Positions 23,578-33,754 of a stretch of DNA of 64,000 nucleotides are shown piece by piece. Source of the stretch: Yersinia aleksiciae (GTDB lineage: Bacteria > Pseudomonadota > Gammaproteobacteria > Enterobacterales > Enterobacteriaceae); NCBI RefSeq assembly GCF_001047675.1, contig NZ_CP011975.1, positions 2,458,073 through 2,522,072 of the forward strand, in the 5' to 3' direction. The stretch's first letter is position 1, and every line of letters begins with the position of its first letter. Below the pieces are notes generated by a model. The model had not been told where the DNA came from, ran no database searches, and saw only the letters and a program-made list of their open reading frames with translations. The position numbers were made by a program, and so were the translations under genes.

Positions 23578-23709
23578 TCCCATTAGCCTGCTGCCATTGT
23601 TTCTTTTTCTTCGACAAAAGTCATCATTCACAACGCAAGATTTTACCGCGCTCCCCTGCTGCTGTTATGCTTGCGGCTTCGAGATGAATAAGCGACTAAA
23701 GGAAAATCC

Positions 23710-24330
23710 ATGACAACCCCTTCTTTTGATAGCGTTGAAGCGCAAGCGAGCTACGGGATTGGTTTACAAATCGGGCAGCAATTGCAAGAGTCCGGGCTGG
23801 AAGGTTTATTGCCAGAAGCACTGTTGGCAGGTTTGCGTGACGCGATGGAAGGGAATACACCGACTGTCCCTGTTGATGTGATACATCGCGCGTTACAAGA
23901 AGTGCATGAAAAGGCTGATAAAGTGCGTGTTGAGCGCCAACAAGCATTGGTAGAAGAAGGGAAAACCTTCCTGGAAGAGAATGCCAAGCGTGATGACGTT
24001 ACCACCACAGAATCTGGCTTGCAGTTCTCTGTGTTACAGGCTGGCGATGGTCCAATCCCATCCCGCCAGGATCGTGTCCGTGTGCACTATACTGGTCGTT
24101 TGGTTGACGGTACGGTATTTGATAGCTCTGTTGAGCGTGGTCAGCCAGCCGAGTTCCCGGTCAGCGGTGTTATCCCTGGCTGGATTGAAGCGCTGTCCAT
24201 GATGCCGGTTGGCTCTAAATGGAAGTTATACATCCCACACAATCTGGCCTATGGCGAGCGTGGTGCAGGTGCAACTATCCCGCCATTCAGCGCATTGATG
24301 TTTGAAGTGGAACTGCTGGAAATTCTGTAA
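23710..24330 (+). CDS. fklB: FKBP-type peptidyl-prolyl isomerase FklB (FKBP22)
   Basis: Prolyl cis-trans isomerase. 206 aa. N-terminal helical dimerisation domain (1-~85) and a C-terminal FKBP domain with [16 protein letters not shown] (~118-133) and [16 protein letters not shown] 23710 follows TAAAGGAAAATCC. Divergent from ytfB across 287 bases. Confidence 0.97.
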   Translation: MTTPSFDSVEAQASYGIGLQIGQQLQESGLEGLLPEALLAGLRDAMEGNTPTVPVDVIHRALQEVHEKADKVRVERQQALVEEGKTFLEENAKRDDVTTTESGLQFSVLQAGDGPIPSRQDRVRVHYTGRLVDGTVFDSSVERGQPAEFPVSGVIPGWIEALSMMPVGSKWKLYIPHNLAYGERGAGATIPPFSALMFEVELLEIL

Positions 24331-24361
24331 GTTCTGAGAATTCTACGTGCAGTGTGATGAC

Positions 24362-24397
24362 AAAGGGCGACGCGATGTCGCCCTTTGGCTTTTATTT
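24362..24397 (+). terminator. Terminator between fklB and ytfE
   Basis: AAAGGGCGAC (24362-24371) pairs with GTCGCCCTTT (24377-24386), followed by GGCTTTTATTTT. It lies between convergent genes. Confidence 0.85.
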
Positions 24398-24422
24398 TCG
24401 ATGATAATCACTGCCCGCTAAA

Positions 24423-25088
24423 TTATTCTCCCTTTAGCGCACGAGGGAACAGCAAATTGTTTTCCAGATGAATATGCTCCATCAGATCAGTGATGAATTC
24501 ATTGATACCGGTGTAAAGCGCGCGCCAGGTATTGCAGGCGCCTTCTGGTGGGGTCACATTTTGCGTGAGCTGCTTTACCACTTCCAACTGTAGTCCAACT
24601 GCATCGTGTTCAGCTTCCATCACAAATATCGGGCCACCCGCCTGAGAGCCCATGCCTCGCCGGATCATCGGGAACAAGACCTGTTCCTCTTTGTACATAT
24701 GCTGGGTCAGCTCTTCTAAAATAGCGGTGAGTTCGGTGGCTAACCCCCGTGGACATGCCGGTTTTTCGCCGTGTACCCGTTCAACTTTCTCAGCCATCAG
24801 AATCAATTCCGGTAGCTGCTCGCGATGGCGGTCATGGTAGCGGCTAATAATGAAATCAATGAGTTTTGTCAGCGGTTGCTGTTGCCAATCTTCAGATGAT
24901 TGCGGCTCGGTTTGTAATGCACGCAACTGCACTTCCAGTTCATCAATATCTAGCTCTAACTTATTCGCTGCGCGTAATAGTGTTTGCTTACCCCCACAGC
25001 AGAAATCGAGTTGATAATGACGAAATAGCGTTGTAGCCCGTGGAATGGCGATAGCCAGCGCACCCAGAGATTGATTGCGGTAATCCAT
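24423..25088 (-). CDS. ytfE: Di-iron protein YtfE (RIC), repair of iron centres / NO stress
   Basis: Hemerythrin-like di-iron protein that restores nitrosatively damaged Fe-S clusters. 221 aa. N-terminal DUF542/ScdA domain with FCCGG (C30, C31). The C-terminal four-helix bundle supplies His/Glu ligands in [33 protein letters not shown] and [17 protein letters not shown] strong NsrR-type palindrome lies 33 bases upstream of the start codon. Confidence 0.97.
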   Translation of the reverse strand: MDYRNQSLGALAIAIPRATTLFRHYQLDFCCGGKQTLLRAANKLELDIDELEVQLRALQTEPQSSEDWQQQPLTKLIDFIISRYHDRHREQLPELILMAEKVERVHGEKPACPRGLATELTAILEELTQHMYKEEQVLFPMIRRGMGSQAGGPIFVMEAEHDAVGLQLEVVKQLTQNVTPPEGACNTWRALYTGINEFITDLMEHIHLENNLLFPRALKGE

Positions 25089-25120
25089 AATGACACCTCA
25101 TTGAGTAATTAAATATCTAT

Positions 25121-25143
25121 AACATGCATAGTAAATACATGTT
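25121..25143 (-). promoter_or_regulatory. NsrR operator upstream of ytfE
   Basis: Read on the minus strand the 23-base site is AACATGTATTT - A - CTATGCATGTT. The left half matches the published 11-1-11 NsrR consensus (AANATGYATTT) perfectly and the right half at 9 of 11 positions. Confidence 0.75.
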
Positions 25144-25215
25144 ATAGAATGTGATATAACTCTAAAGAGGTATTAGAGGGGACCACAGCGCCCGTTAAAG
25201 CGCTGTGGTCAGTGA

Positions 25216-27189
25216 TTATTTGTGTTGCAAATCGATACGATAAACCTCAAAACCAATCTCATCAGTCCCCTGTGCTGTCATTGGGTACTGTGCTTTTTGC
25301 TTAATAAATTCAGCGGCCTTGGCACTTGGCGAGGTTTCAAAGCGGATATCCAGTGGCTGTTTACTCTCCAGTGTTGCCAGACGCCAGTTGTTATCAGCTT
25401 GTGGGGTCACCTGCCCATGTTTTTTGGTTTCCGCGCTGATATAAGCGGACAGTACGGCTCGGTTTTCATCCGGTGACGCGAAAGCAATATGTCTATCACC
25501 CGTTCCCGCAAACTTACCGCTGTAAGCACGGTAATTATTAGTGGCGATCAGGAACGTGGCTTTGGGATCAATAGGTTTGCCATTAAATGTCAGATTTTTA
25601 ATACGCTCAGCTTTAGCGTTGATCAGCGCACATTCGCCGTCATAGCGCGCAGGTTGGCTGACATCGATCTCATATTTGACACCATCAATGACATCGAAAT
25701 TATAGGTGCGGAAGCCATCCCAATTAATCAGTGATTGTGGCTTGCTGCTATTCACATCAATTTGATTAAATTGCGCAGCCGAGCACTCCAGCCACTGTTT
25801 TACCTCGTCACCACTGGCTTTCACCACCACCAGCGTATTCGGGTAAAGGTAGAGATCAGCGGCATTGCGGAAGGTTAATTCTCCTTTTTCGACTTCGACA
25901 AAGCTGGCGGGATCATTTTTACGGCCACCGGCTTTAAATGGCGCGGCAGCAGAGAGTACTGGCAGTTCAGCTAAATCAGGATCGCCTTGGATAAAGTGTT
26001 CGGTATAGGCACGTTGAGCATTATTCACGATCTGAACCGTTGGGTCGTCCTGGATCAGCGCCAGATAGCTGTACATATTGTCTGAGGCTTTGCCGATCGG
26101 CTGGCTAACAAAATCCCGCGTCCCCTGATGATCAGCCGCCAGCACTTTTACCAAACTCGCATTTTCTGCCGCCAGCGATTTTTGCGCGGCTTTATCGTAA
26201 ATAGGGCGCGCTTCCGCTTTGGCCTGAATCACCTGCCACTGGCCTTTGTCGTTATTCAGTACAAAATCGACCACCCCCAGATGGTCACCCCACTGGCCCG
26301 GCATCACCGCCGGAACACCGTTTAACGTGCCCTGAGTGATATCAGCACCTTTAATGGCAGCAAAATCTTTGCTTGGGAAGACGGCATGGGCATGGCCGAA
26401 CATGATGGCGTCAATGCCTGGCACTTGGCTGAGATAATAAACCGAATTCTCAGCCATGGTTTTATAGGGATCGCTGGAGAGGCCTGAGTGTGGGATCGCC
26501 ACCACCAAATCAGCCCCTTGCTTGCGCATCTCCGGTACCCACTTTTTAGCGGTTTCGGTGATGTCGTTGACGGTGACTTTGCCACTTAGATTCGCTTTAT
26601 CCCAAATCATCACTTGCGGAGGCACAAAACCGATATAGCCGATACGCAGGTTATGGTTTTTCCCTTCACGATCTTTCACTGGCGTGTCGACAATCAAATA
26701 GGGCTGGAATAGCGGCTTACCGGTCTTAACATCAATCACGTTGGCATTCACATAGGGGAATTTTGCGCCCGCCAGTGATTTTTTTAGGTAATCCAAACCG
26801 TAGTTAAACTCGTGATTACCGATGTTACCTACCGCATAATCCAGCGTATTCATTGCCTTATAAACGGGATGAATCTCACCCGCCTTCAATCCCTTTGCAG
26901 CCATATAGTCGCCAAGCGGGCTGCCCTGAATCAGATCGCCGTTATCCACCAGTACGCTGTTGGTTGCTTGTTGGCGAGCTGCCTCAATCAGACTTGCGGT
27001 GCGCACCAGGCCGAACTTCTCGGTAGGCTTATCTTTGTAGTAATCGAAATCCATCATATTGCTGTGCAGGTCGGTGGTTTCCAAAACTCGCAGGTCAAGG
27101 GTGGCGGCCTGTGCCGTGGTCACCGACACAGATGTCGCAACAGCAATCAGGCTGGCAAGGAGGGATAACGTTAGCGGACGCTTGATCAT
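25216..27189 (-). CDS. cpdB: 2',3'-cyclic-nucleotide 2'-phosphodiesterase / 3'-nucleotidase CpdB
   Basis: Periplasmic enzyme that lets cells use exogenous cyclic and 3'-nucleotides as phosphate and nucleoside sources. 657 aa from the ATG at 27189. Signal peptide ending TAQAA (~residue 28), then a metallophosphoesterase domain with [33 protein letters not shown] and GHAHAVFP, and a C-terminal 5'-nucleotidase domain (~390-657). A longer frame begins four codons earlier, but its ATG lies inside the GGAG that serves the chosen start. Confidence 0.96.
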   Translation of the reverse strand: MIKRPLTLSLLASLIAVATSVSVTTAQAATLDLRVLETTDLHSNMMDFDYYKDKPTEKFGLVRTASLIEAARQQATNSVLVDNGDLIQGSPLGDYMAAKGLKAGEIHPVYKAMNTLDYAVGNIGNHEFNYGLDYLKKSLAGAKFPYVNANVIDVKTGKPLFQPYLIVDTPVKDREGKNHNLRIGYIGFVPPQVMIWDKANLSGKVTVNDITETAKKWVPEMRKQGADLVVAIPHSGLSSDPYKTMAENSVYYLSQVPGIDAIMFGHAHAVFPSKDFAAIKGADITQGTLNGVPAVMPGQWGDHLGVVDFVLNNDKGQWQVIQAKAEARPIYDKAAQKSLAAENASLVKVLAADHQGTRDFVSQPIGKASDNMYSYLALIQDDPTVQIVNNAQRAYTEHFIQGDPDLAELPVLSAAAPFKAGGRKNDPASFVEVEKGELTFRNAADLYLYPNTLVVVKASGDEVKQWLECSAAQFNQIDVNSSKPQSLINWDGFRTYNFDVIDGVKYEIDVSQPARYDGECALINAKAERIKNLTFNGKPIDPKATFLIATNNYRAYSGKFAGTGDRHIAFASPDENRAVLSAYISAETKKHGQVTPQADNNWRLATLESKQPLDIRFETSPSAKAAEFIKQKAQYPMTAQGTDEIGFEVYRIDLQHK

Positions 27190-27525
27190 GGCTTTCTCCA
27201 TTAAGAACTATTAGACATGTATCGCAAAAGAATATGTAACTTTAAATAATTGCTAAAACAAAGTGTGAAGTTTGGCAGAAAATAGCACCGGATACCGCGC
27301 AGAAGTTCACAGTTGTAGCAGGTTAATACCACTGATTTTATAAGGAGTTTTCTCACGGACATGGCTATTTACCGGGAATATTATTAGTCTTCAGGTTGGG
27401 TAGTAACTCTTGAGATGATTAATGCTTTAGGTTCTAAAATAGATATAAGACAAGTGAAAACGATCAGGAGCCACAATCGATAAAGTGTATTCTGACTATC
27501 AATATTCAATTCCAAGGGGTGGATG
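27190..27525. other. cpdB-cysQ divergent intergenic region
   Basis: 336 bases carrying promoters for both genes. I saw no repeat, operator palindrome or additional gene that I can support. Confidence 0.5.
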
Positions 27526-28266
27526 ATGTTAGAGCAAATTTGCCAGTTAGCCCGCGAGGCAGGCGTGGCGATTATGGCGGTCTATCAGGGTGAAAAGCCC
27601 CTTGATGTGACCCATAAAAAAGATGATTCGCCTGTGACCGCCGCTGATCTCGCGGCTCACCAGATTATCAAGGCCGGATTAGCCACATTGACCCCCAATA
27701 TTCCGCTGTTATCTGAAGAGGACCCGCCTGCTTGGGAGGTACGTCAGCATTGGCAGCGCTATTGGTTGGTTGATCCGCTGGATGGCACCAAAGAGTTTCT
27801 GAATCGTAATGGCGAGTTCACCGTCAATATCGCGTTGATTGATAAAGGTGAGCCGGTACTGGGCGTGGTATATACCCCAGTGACCGAAGTGATGTATAGC
27901 GCAGAAAATGGCCAAGCATGGAAAGAGGAGTGTGGTCGGCGTATGCAAATTCAGGTGCGTGATGCACTGCCGCCGCTGGTCGTCGTGAGCCGCTCCCACA
28001 GTGATGCTGAGCTGGAGGATTATCTGGCGCAACTGGGCGAGCATCAGACGATATCAGTCGGTTCGTCACTCAAATTTTGTTTGGTGGCAGAAGGAAAGGC
28101 CCAGCTGTATCCCCGCTTTGGGCCAACCAATGTGTGGGACACTGCAGCGGGTCATGCCATCGCTCTTGCAGCCGGAGCACAGGTTCACGATTGGCAGGGT
28201 AGACCGCTCTCTTATACCCCACGTGAATCATTCCTGAACCCCGGCTTTAGAGTGTCGCTATTCTAG
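27526..28266 (+). CDS. cysQ: 3'(2'),5'-bisphosphate nucleotidase CysQ
   Basis: Hydrolyses PAP to AMP, keeping the sulfate-assimilation by-product low. 246 aa from ATG 27526, spaced well from AAGGGG; ATG 27523 is adjacent. Li+-sensitive phosphatase motifs are intact: LSEEDPP (~65-71), DPLDGTKEF (~84-92) and WDTAAGHAI (~205-213). Convergent with ytfJ, with one base between the stop codons. Confidence 0.97.
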   Translation: MLEQICQLAREAGVAIMAVYQGEKPLDVTHKKDDSPVTAADLAAHQIIKAGLATLTPNIPLLSEEDPPAWEVRQHWQRYWLVDPLDGTKEFLNRNGEFTVNIALIDKGEPVLGVVYTPVTEVMYSAENGQAWKEECGRRMQIQVRDALPPLVVVSRSHSDAELEDYLAQLGEHQTISVGSSLKFCLVAEGKAQLYPRFGPTNVWDTAAGHAIALAAGAQVHDWQGRPLSYTPRESFLNPGFRVSLF

Positions 28267-28267
28267 T

Positions 28268-28831
28268 CTACTGCTTAACAAGCTGGTGCAGTTGGTTGAC
28301 GACCTGCTGCACCTCCTCCGGTGTCAGTGCACCATCTTTGACAAAATTGACATTTCCTTGCTGATCCAGCACCACGATGGTGGAGCTTTTATCCGCCAAG
28401 CCCCAAGCCTTTTTGACATTCCCGTTGCTGTCGACCACAAACTGCGACCAAGGGAATTCGCGCTTATTGCTTTCAATGCTATTACGCACAAACATGGCGG
28501 TTCCGATAATGGCGTCATCAGTATTGACGATTGTCGTCGTTTGGTAATGTTCGTGTGGCAGATTAGCGTGCTTGATGGCTTCCACTAAGGGTGCATTCAG
28601 CTCTTTTGCCGAGGTACGCCCAGCAATATGTTGGATCACTCGCACTTTGCCGGGCAATTGCGAGCTATTCCAGTTTTTATAGCTAAACTGATCAGTAGCC
28701 TTATCATAATCCAGTTCACCTTTATCGCTGACGCCAACCGGTGGCACTCGCTGGTTATTCTGAATGGAATGGGCGCTGACCAGTAGCGGTGTGAATAGTA
28801 GCGACAGTATAAGCAGGCTATTTTTTATCAT
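28268..28831 (-). CDS. ytfJ: YtfJ family periplasmic protein
   Basis: Exported protein with a thioredoxin-like fold prediction in the family, function unknown. 187 aa. Signal peptide cleaved after VSA (~residue 20). Conserved segments include GKVRVIQHIAGRTSAKELN, TTTIVNTDDAI and DGALTPEEVQQV. No CxxC pair is seen, so it is not an ordinary thiol-disulfide oxidoreductase. Confidence 0.93.
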   Translation of the reverse strand: MIKNSLLILSLLFTPLLVSAHSIQNNQRVPPVGVSDKGELDYDKATDQFSYKNWNSSQLPGKVRVIQHIAGRTSAKELNAPLVEAIKHANLPHEHYQTTTIVNTDDAIIGTAMFVRNSIESNKREFPWSQFVVDSNGNVKKAWGLADKSSTIVVLDQQGNVNFVKDGALTPEEVQQVVNQLHQLVKQ

Positions 28832-29163
28832 GTAATGTCCTTGGGGATCTTATGGGTAGACTCGACTTATCCTTGAATGTAGGTCACAGGTAAGTTTTCC
28901 AATAATAGGTGCTGATCAGTGGTCTGTCCTGTTAGTTGAAAAAAATTATTTCCGACAGTAACTAGATGGTTATTCTGTTAATAACTGTAATTATCCCCGC
29001 CTGAGACTGTAATTTTATGTAAATACAGCATCAATGACTGAATTTGAGGGAACTTAAGCCCATACCATAAGTCTATTACTCTGCAATTATCTTACGCTAC
29101 CTGTGATCTTGGTCGCTAAGGCGACAGAAGGTGTGTATTGGTGTTATGGAGGAAAGTAAAACA
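28832..29163. other. ytfJ-ytfK divergent intergenic region
   Basis: 332 bases. CTGTTAA (28975) and CTGTAAT at 28985 and 29007 resemble PhoB half-sites; the last two are 22 bases apart. E. coli ytfK belongs to the Pho regulon, which makes the similarity notable but not proven. No further gene is seen. Confidence 0.4.
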
Positions 29164-29370
29164 ATGAGGATCTTCCCACGTTACAATCCGGCAAAAGTCG
29201 CGATGTATGTTAAAACGTTATTCCGTGGCCGTCTGTACATCAAGGATATGGGGGCTTTTGAGTTCGATAAAGGTAAGATCTTAATCCCGAAAGTTAGGGA
29301 TAAGCGCCACTTTGAAGTGATGTCGGAAGTCAATCGACAAGTGATGCGTTTGCAGTCTGAAATGGGCTGA
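29164..29370 (+). CDS. ytfK: DUF1107 protein YtfK
   Basis: 68-residue cytosolic protein. In E. coli YtfK promotes (p)ppGpp accumulation by acting on SpoT during phosphate or fatty-acid starvation. Core motif [20 protein letters not shown] and [13 protein letters not shown] are nearly identical to E. coli. ATG 29164 is preceded by GGAGGAAAG; an in-frame ATG at 29131 would add 11 unsupported residues. Confidence 0.95.
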   Translation: MRIFPRYNPAKVAMYVKTLFRGRLYIKDMGAFEFDKGKILIPKVRDKRHFEVMSEVNRQVMRLQSEMG

Positions 29371-29381
29371 CACCCTTCTTA

Positions 29382-29435
29382 ATTGGAGTGGCGGCGTGGT
29401 TAGCGGCACAGGTGCTGTCTAGCTGTAACTCCAAT
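29382..29435. repeat. Long inverted repeat downstream of ytfK
   Basis: ATTGGAGT (29382-29389) pairs with ACTCCAAT (29428-29435). The 38-base interior includes ACAG/CTGT (29408-29411, 29415-29418). It is distinct from the terminator that follows; role unknown. Confidence 0.45.
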
Positions 29436-29471
29436 GAATTAGGGTATGACATTATCCTGAACAAATTAATT

Positions 29472-29503
29472 GCGGCCCCTAATATGGGGCCGCTAATGTT
29501 TTA
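29472..29503 (+). terminator. Terminator between ytfK and ytfL
   Basis: GCGGCCCC (29472-29479) pairs with GGGGCCGC (29486-29493), followed by TAATGTTTT. It lies between convergent genes. Confidence 0.8.
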
Positions 29504-29529
29504 AAGGCTCACTCATTCAAACAATGAAT

Positions 29530-30861
29530 TTACGCATCACTGCTTTCGTGTGGGGCTTTTGGCAGGATCGGCGCGGGCAGGTCACTGAGTTTGGTTACCA
29601 GTAGCTGATCAATTTTGTAGCTATCAATATCCACCACTTCAAACTTGTAGCCCGCATACTTGACGAAATCAGTGCGCTTTGGAATTTTGCGCAGCATGTA
29701 CATCATAAAGCCACCGATGGTTTCATAGTTGCCCGATTGCGGGAATTCATCGATATGCAGTACGCGCATGACGTCTTCAATTGGGGTGCCGCCCTCAATC
29801 AACCATGAGCTTTCATCACGAGCGACAATCTGTTCTTCCTGCCCTTGCCCCACCAAATCCCCCATCAACGTGGTCATCACGTCATTCAGGGTGATTATCC
29901 CAACCACCAATGCATATTCATTGAGAATAACGGCAAAATCTTCACCGGCAGTTTTAAAGCTCTCAAGTGCCTCAGAGAGTGTCAAGGTGTCCGGAACAAT
30001 TAGTGCTGAGCGGATTTGCACTCCGCTGCTCAATACCAGACTCTGGTTACCCAAGACTCGGTTCAGCAGGTCTTTGGAGTCAACGTAGCCCACTACTTGG
30101 TCGATATGACCATCGCAGACCAAGAACTTTGAGTGTGGATGGGTGGAAATCTTCTCTTTTATACTGTCTTCACTCTCCCGCAGATCGAAATAGATCACAC
30201 TCTCGCGCGAAGTCATGGAGGAGGGAACGGTACGTGACTCCAGTTCAAAGACGTTTTCAATCAGCTCGTGCTCTTGCTTGCGTAACACGCCCGCCAATGC
30301 CCCCGCTTCCACCACGGCATAGATATCATCCGAGGTGATGTCATCATTGCGGACCATTGGTAGCTTGAATAAGCGGAAGATCAGGTTGGCCATCCCATTG
30401 AAGAACCAAACTAATGGGCGACAAATCATCAGACAGAAGCGCATCGGGTTGACGATCCGAACGGCAACCGCTTCCGGTGAAATCATACCGATGCGTTTCG
30501 GGGTTAAGTCGGCAAACAGGATAAATAAGCTGGTGACCAAAACGAACGAGCAAATAAAGCTGACCTGGTCGGCAAGTTCAGGTGACATAAAGCGTTCAAA
30601 CACCACTCTGAAAGAGGGTGAAAACGCAGCATCACCGACGATACCCCCGAGGATTGCGACGGCATTCAGGCCAATCTGCACGACGGTAAAGAAAATCCCC
30701 GGCGTCTCTTGCAATTTTAGTACCCGCGCGGCGTTGATATCACCGTCGTCGGCCAGAAGTTTTAACTTAATTTTGCGCGAAGCAGCCAATGAAATCTCTG
30801 ATAACGAGAAAAAGGCGCTCACCGCGATTAAAAAAAGAATCAGTAAAATACTGTTTAACAT
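29530..30861 (-). CDS. paeA: Polyamine exporter PaeA (YtfL), DUF21-CBS-CorC family
   Basis: Inner-membrane protein; the E. coli homologue exports putrescine and cadaverine. 443 aa. An N-terminal DUF21/CNNM domain with about four membrane segments (~1-190) is followed by a pair of CBS domains (~210-340) and a C-terminal CorC_HlyC domain (~355-435). Once called hemolysin-like, but nothing here indicates toxin activity. It is transcribed toward ytfK; msrA upstream is on the same strand, 176 bases away. Confidence 0.92.
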   Translation of the reverse strand: MLNSILLILFLIAVSAFFSLSEISLAASRKIKLKLLADDGDINAARVLKLQETPGIFFTVVQIGLNAVAILGGIVGDAAFSPSFRVVFERFMSPELADQVSFICSFVLVTSLFILFADLTPKRIGMISPEAVAVRIVNPMRFCLMICRPLVWFFNGMANLIFRLFKLPMVRNDDITSDDIYAVVEAGALAGVLRKQEHELIENVFELESRTVPSSMTSRESVIYFDLRESEDSIKEKISTHPHSKFLVCDGHIDQVVGYVDSKDLLNRVLGNQSLVLSSGVQIRSALIVPDTLTLSEALESFKTAGEDFAVILNEYALVVGIITLNDVMTTLMGDLVGQGQEEQIVARDESSWLIEGGTPIEDVMRVLHIDEFPQSGNYETIGGFMMYMLRKIPKRTDFVKYAGYKFEVVDIDSYKIDQLLVTKLSDLPAPILPKAPHESSDA

Positions 30862-31037
30862 AATCTATCCGTGTCGTACCGACGATGCGCCGGCGATCGT
30901 AAGGAAGGGCCATACTGTTTAATTGGGTTAATTCAATTGGTTCATTGTTGAATTCAAGATAACGGTAGAAAACCGTTTTCGGGCTGAGTGAACAACCCGA
31001 AAAGAGTATAGCAGCAGCGATAAGAGCGCCGCCAGCC

Positions 31038-31679
31038 TTACAAATTGGGCGGCATACAAACGCCAATGCCACCTAGTCCACAATATCCATGTGGATTTTT
31101 GTACAAATATTGCTGGTGGTCGTCCTCGGCATAGTAAAACGGCAGGGCAACGGCAATCTCACTGGTAATCGCACGATGATCACCGGCTTGCGCCATGGCT
31201 TGCTGGAACTGGGCTTTGCTCTCGTTAGCTTGTGCTTCCTGCTCAGGCGTCAAAACGTAAATCGCTGAACGATATTGTGTGCCGATATCACCCCCCTGAC
31301 GCATTCCCTGGGCCGGATCGTGATTTTCCCAGAAGATCTGCAATAGTTGCTTATAGCTGATAATCGCGGGATCAAAGACCACACGAACCACCTCTGCATG
31401 GGCTGTACGACCACTGCAAACTTCATGATAGGTTGGATTCGGCGTGTAGCCACCGCTGTAACCGACTCCGGTGCTATAGACGCCCGGTTGTTGCCAAAAC
31501 AGGCGCTCGACACCCCAAAAACAACCCATGGCGAAAATGGCAACATCCATCCCCTCAGGGATATGCGTCATTGAGTGACCATTCACTACATGGAGAGTTG
31601 CGACCGGCATTGGTGTCAGTCGTCCCGGCAAAGCATTCGCCGCATCAATGACGGCAGATTTATCAAAATTTTGCACCAA
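31038..31679 (-). CDS. msrA: Peptide methionine sulfoxide reductase MsrA
   Basis: Reduces methionine-S-sulfoxide in proteins. 213 aa, as in E. coli. The catalytic Cys53 lies in [10 protein letters not shown] and the resolving cysteines in the C-terminal [15 protein letters not shown]. Its promoter region carries three copies of a TACAGTRAAT motif. Divergent from tamA. Confidence 0.98.
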   Translation of the reverse strand: MVQNFDKSAVIDAANALPGRLTPMPVATLHVVNGHSMTHIPEGMDVAIFAMGCFWGVERLFWQQPGVYSTGVGYSGGYTPNPTYHEVCSGRTAHAEVVRVVFDPAIISYKQLLQIFWENHDPAQGMRQGGDIGTQYRSAIYVLTPEQEAQANESKAQFQQAMAQAGDHRAITSEIAVALPFYYAEDDHQQYLYKNPHGYCGLGGIGVCMPPNL

Positions 31680-31693
31680 AATAGTCTCCGATG

Positions 31694-31748
31694 TGTACAG
31701 TGAATCCTAAGTTTACAGTAAATTGCTAACAAGATGTTTACAGTGAAT
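31694..31748. repeat. Three iterated TACAGTRAAT motifs upstream of msrA
   Basis: TGTACAGTGAAT (31694-31705), TTTACAGTAAAT (31712-31723) and TTTACAGTGAAT (31737-31748) are in the same orientation, 15-69 bases before the msrA start. Spacings are 18 and 25 bases. They may be regulator half-sites; the regulator is unknown. Confidence 0.5.
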
Positions 31749-31918
31749 GGCGATAGACAGTTGTATCTGACTACGAGTTTGCACACAATAAGAGCCGCCC
31801 TGCGATAATGTAGCGGTTTAAAGTAGAATTTTAGGCATAACGCGCTTAAATCGGGCTTTAAGTGCGGGATGATTGTGTCAGTGATGAAACGCCCGTGAGA
31901 TGTTTTTTTACAGGAAAG

Positions 31919-31998
31919 TATACCCAATAGGTTTCAAGATGCGGAAGGTGGTGCGCGAACGCAGCCAAACACCAGCAGCCTGAAATATGAAAGGGATA
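31919..31998. repeat. Internally deleted ERIC-type repeat upstream of tamA
   Basis: 80 bases starting TATACCCAATAGGTTTCAAG and ending CTGAAATATGAAAGGGATA. The interior GCGAACGCAGCCAA is the standard right arm of Yersinia ERIC elements. The central palindrome is missing. It ends 19 bases before the tamA GTG, so it forms much of that leader. Confidence 0.6.
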
Positions 31999-32017
31999 AA
32001 ATTAATTAGGAGCGCGC

Positions 32018-33754
32018 GTGCCACGATACCCAATCTTGTGTTTTTTGTGTGTATTGCTCGCCACACCTCTCGCCTACGCTGCTAATGTGCGGTTGCAGGT
32101 TGAAGGTCTTAGCGGGGATTTGGAGAGAAACGTCAGGGCGCGTTTATCCACCATTGGGACTGATGAAGTCACGTCCGATGGCCGTTTCCGCTCGCGGGTG
32201 GATGAGGCTATTCGTCAGGGGCTACGCGCTTTAGGCTATTACGACCCCACCATCACCTTTGAGTTGCAAGCGCGTCCAGCGCCTGCCCGTTCTGTATTAA
32301 TTGCCAAAGTGGTTCCCGGCGAGCCGGTTTTGATTGCTGGCGTCGATATTGTCCTGCAAGGCGGAGCGAAAACGGACCCCGACTATTTGGCACTGGTGCG
32401 CCGCGATACCCCAAAAATAGGCTCGATCCTCAATCATGGCGATTTTGATAATTTCAAAAGTTCGCTGACCGGTTTGGCGCTACGCCGTGGTTACTTCGAT
32501 GCCAATATGATTAAAAGCCAGTTGGGCGTGGCTGCCGAGCTGCGCAAAGCATTTTGGGATATCGATTTTGACAGCGGAGAGCGCTACCGCTTCGGTAAAG
32601 TTGTCTTCCAGGGATCGCAGATCCGCGAGGATTTTCTGCAAAATTTAGTGCCTTTTCATGAGGGTGAATACTACACCTCTGATGAGCTGGCCGAGCTAAA
32701 TCGCCGTCTGGCGGCGACGAACTGGTTTAACTCTGTGGTGGTCTCGCCAGATTTTCGTGATGCGAGAAAAACCAAAGTCCTGCCGCTTGATGCGGTCGTC
32801 ACCCCGCGAACAGAAAACACCATCGAACTGGGGGGCGGTTACGCTACGGATGTGGGGCCACGCCTGACCGGCAGCTGGCGTAAGCCGTGGATGAACTCCT
32901 ATGGGCACAGTCTGACCACCAGCACCACGCTCTCCGCACCTGAGCAGACGTTGGATTTCAGCTATCGAATCCCGCTGCTGAAAAGTCCGCTGGAACAGTA
33001 TTACCTGCTACAGGGCGGGTTTAAGCGCACTGACCTCAATGACACAAACTCTGATACCACCACGCTGAACGTGGCCCGATTCTGGGATATGTCCAGTGGT
33101 TGGAAGCGCTCGGTTAACCTGCGTTGGAGTCTGGACCACTTTACCCAAGGTAGTGTTACAGACACCACCATGCTGCTGTATCCGGGGGTGAGTATCAGCC
33201 GTACCCGCCAGCGAGGTGGGGCGATGCCAGTCTGGGGGGACAGCCAAAACTACTCCATCGACTGGTCTGATACCACATGGGGGTCTGATGTCGATTTCGG
33301 CATATTCCAGGCGCAAAACGTCTGGATTCGGACTTTGGGTGAGAAAAACCGCTTTGTGGTGCGTGGCAATTTGGGCTGGATCGAAACTAATAACTTTGAC
33401 CGCGTACCGCCCTCACTGCGCTTCTTCGCTGGTGGGGACCGCAGTATTCGTGGCTATAAATTCCGTGATATCTCACCACGTGACAGTGAAGGTAAATTGA
33501 CTGGGGCCTCTAAACTGGCCACCGGTACACTGGAATATCAATACAATGTGACGGGCCGCTGGTGGGGCGCGGTATTCGTCGATTCAGGTGAAGCCGTTAA
33601 TGACATTCGCAAGAGTGATTTCAAAACCGGTGCTGGGGTCGGGGTACGTTGGGCCTCTCCGGTCGGCCCGATCAAGCTGGATATCGCGAAACCTATTGGT
33701 GACAACACCGCACATGGCGTGCAATTTTACATCGGTTTGGGGCCTGAACTATGA
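32018..33754 (+). CDS. tamA: Translocation and assembly module TamA
   Basis: Omp85-family outer-membrane protein that works with TamB in envelope lipid and autotransporter assembly. 578 aa. Signal peptide cleaved after AYA (~residue 21), three POTRA domains (~22-265), then a 16-strand barrel with the Omp85 signature [14 protein letters not shown] (~470-483). The start is GTG 32018 with AGGAG correctly spaced. It overlaps tamB by four bases (ATGA). Confidence 0.97.
   Translation: MPRYPILCFLCVLLATPLAYAANVRLQVEGLSGDLERNVRARLSTIGTDEVTSDGRFRSRVDEAIRQGLRALGYYDPTITFELQARPAPARSVLIAKVVPGEPVLIAGVDIVLQGGAKTDPDYLALVRRDTPKIGSILNHGDFDNFKSSLTGLALRRGYFDANMIKSQLGVAAELRKAFWDIDFDSGERYRFGKVVFQGSQIREDFLQNLVPFHEGEYYTSDELAELNRRLAATNWFNSVVVSPDFRDARKTKVLPLDAVVTPRTENTIELGGGYATDVGPRLTGSWRKPWMNSYGHSLTTSTTLSAPEQTLDFSYRIPLLKSPLEQYYLLQGGFKRTDLNDTNSDTTTLNVARFWDMSSGWKRSVNLRWSLDHFTQGSVTDTTMLLYPGVSISRTRQRGGAMPVWGDSQNYSIDWSDTTWGSDVDFGIFQAQNVWIRTLGEKNRFVVRGNLGWIETNNFDRVPPSLRFFAGGDRSIRGYKFRDISPRDSEGKLTGASKLATGTLEYQYNVTGRWWGAVFVDSGEAVNDIRKSDFKTGAGVGVRWASPVGPIKLDIAKPIGDNTAHGVQFYIGLGPEL

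Larger units (their letters stand above)
31680..32017. other. msrA-tamA divergent intergenic region
   Basis: 338 bases. They contain three iterated 12-mers next to msrA (31694-31748), an AT-rich central stretch and an internally deleted ERIC-type repeat (31919-31998) directly before tamA. No additional gene is seen. Confidence 0.6.

Noticed and set aside
29007..29028. CTGT...ACAG palindrome resembling a LexA box upstream of ytfK
   Set aside because: The LexA spacing is eight bases; here the halves are 14 apart and the centre does not match.
30335..30922. 195-codon open frame antisense to paeA
   Set aside because: The minus strand encodes a well-conserved DUF21/CBS protein; the plus-strand frame is a low-constraint shadow rich in Arg, Ser and Ile.
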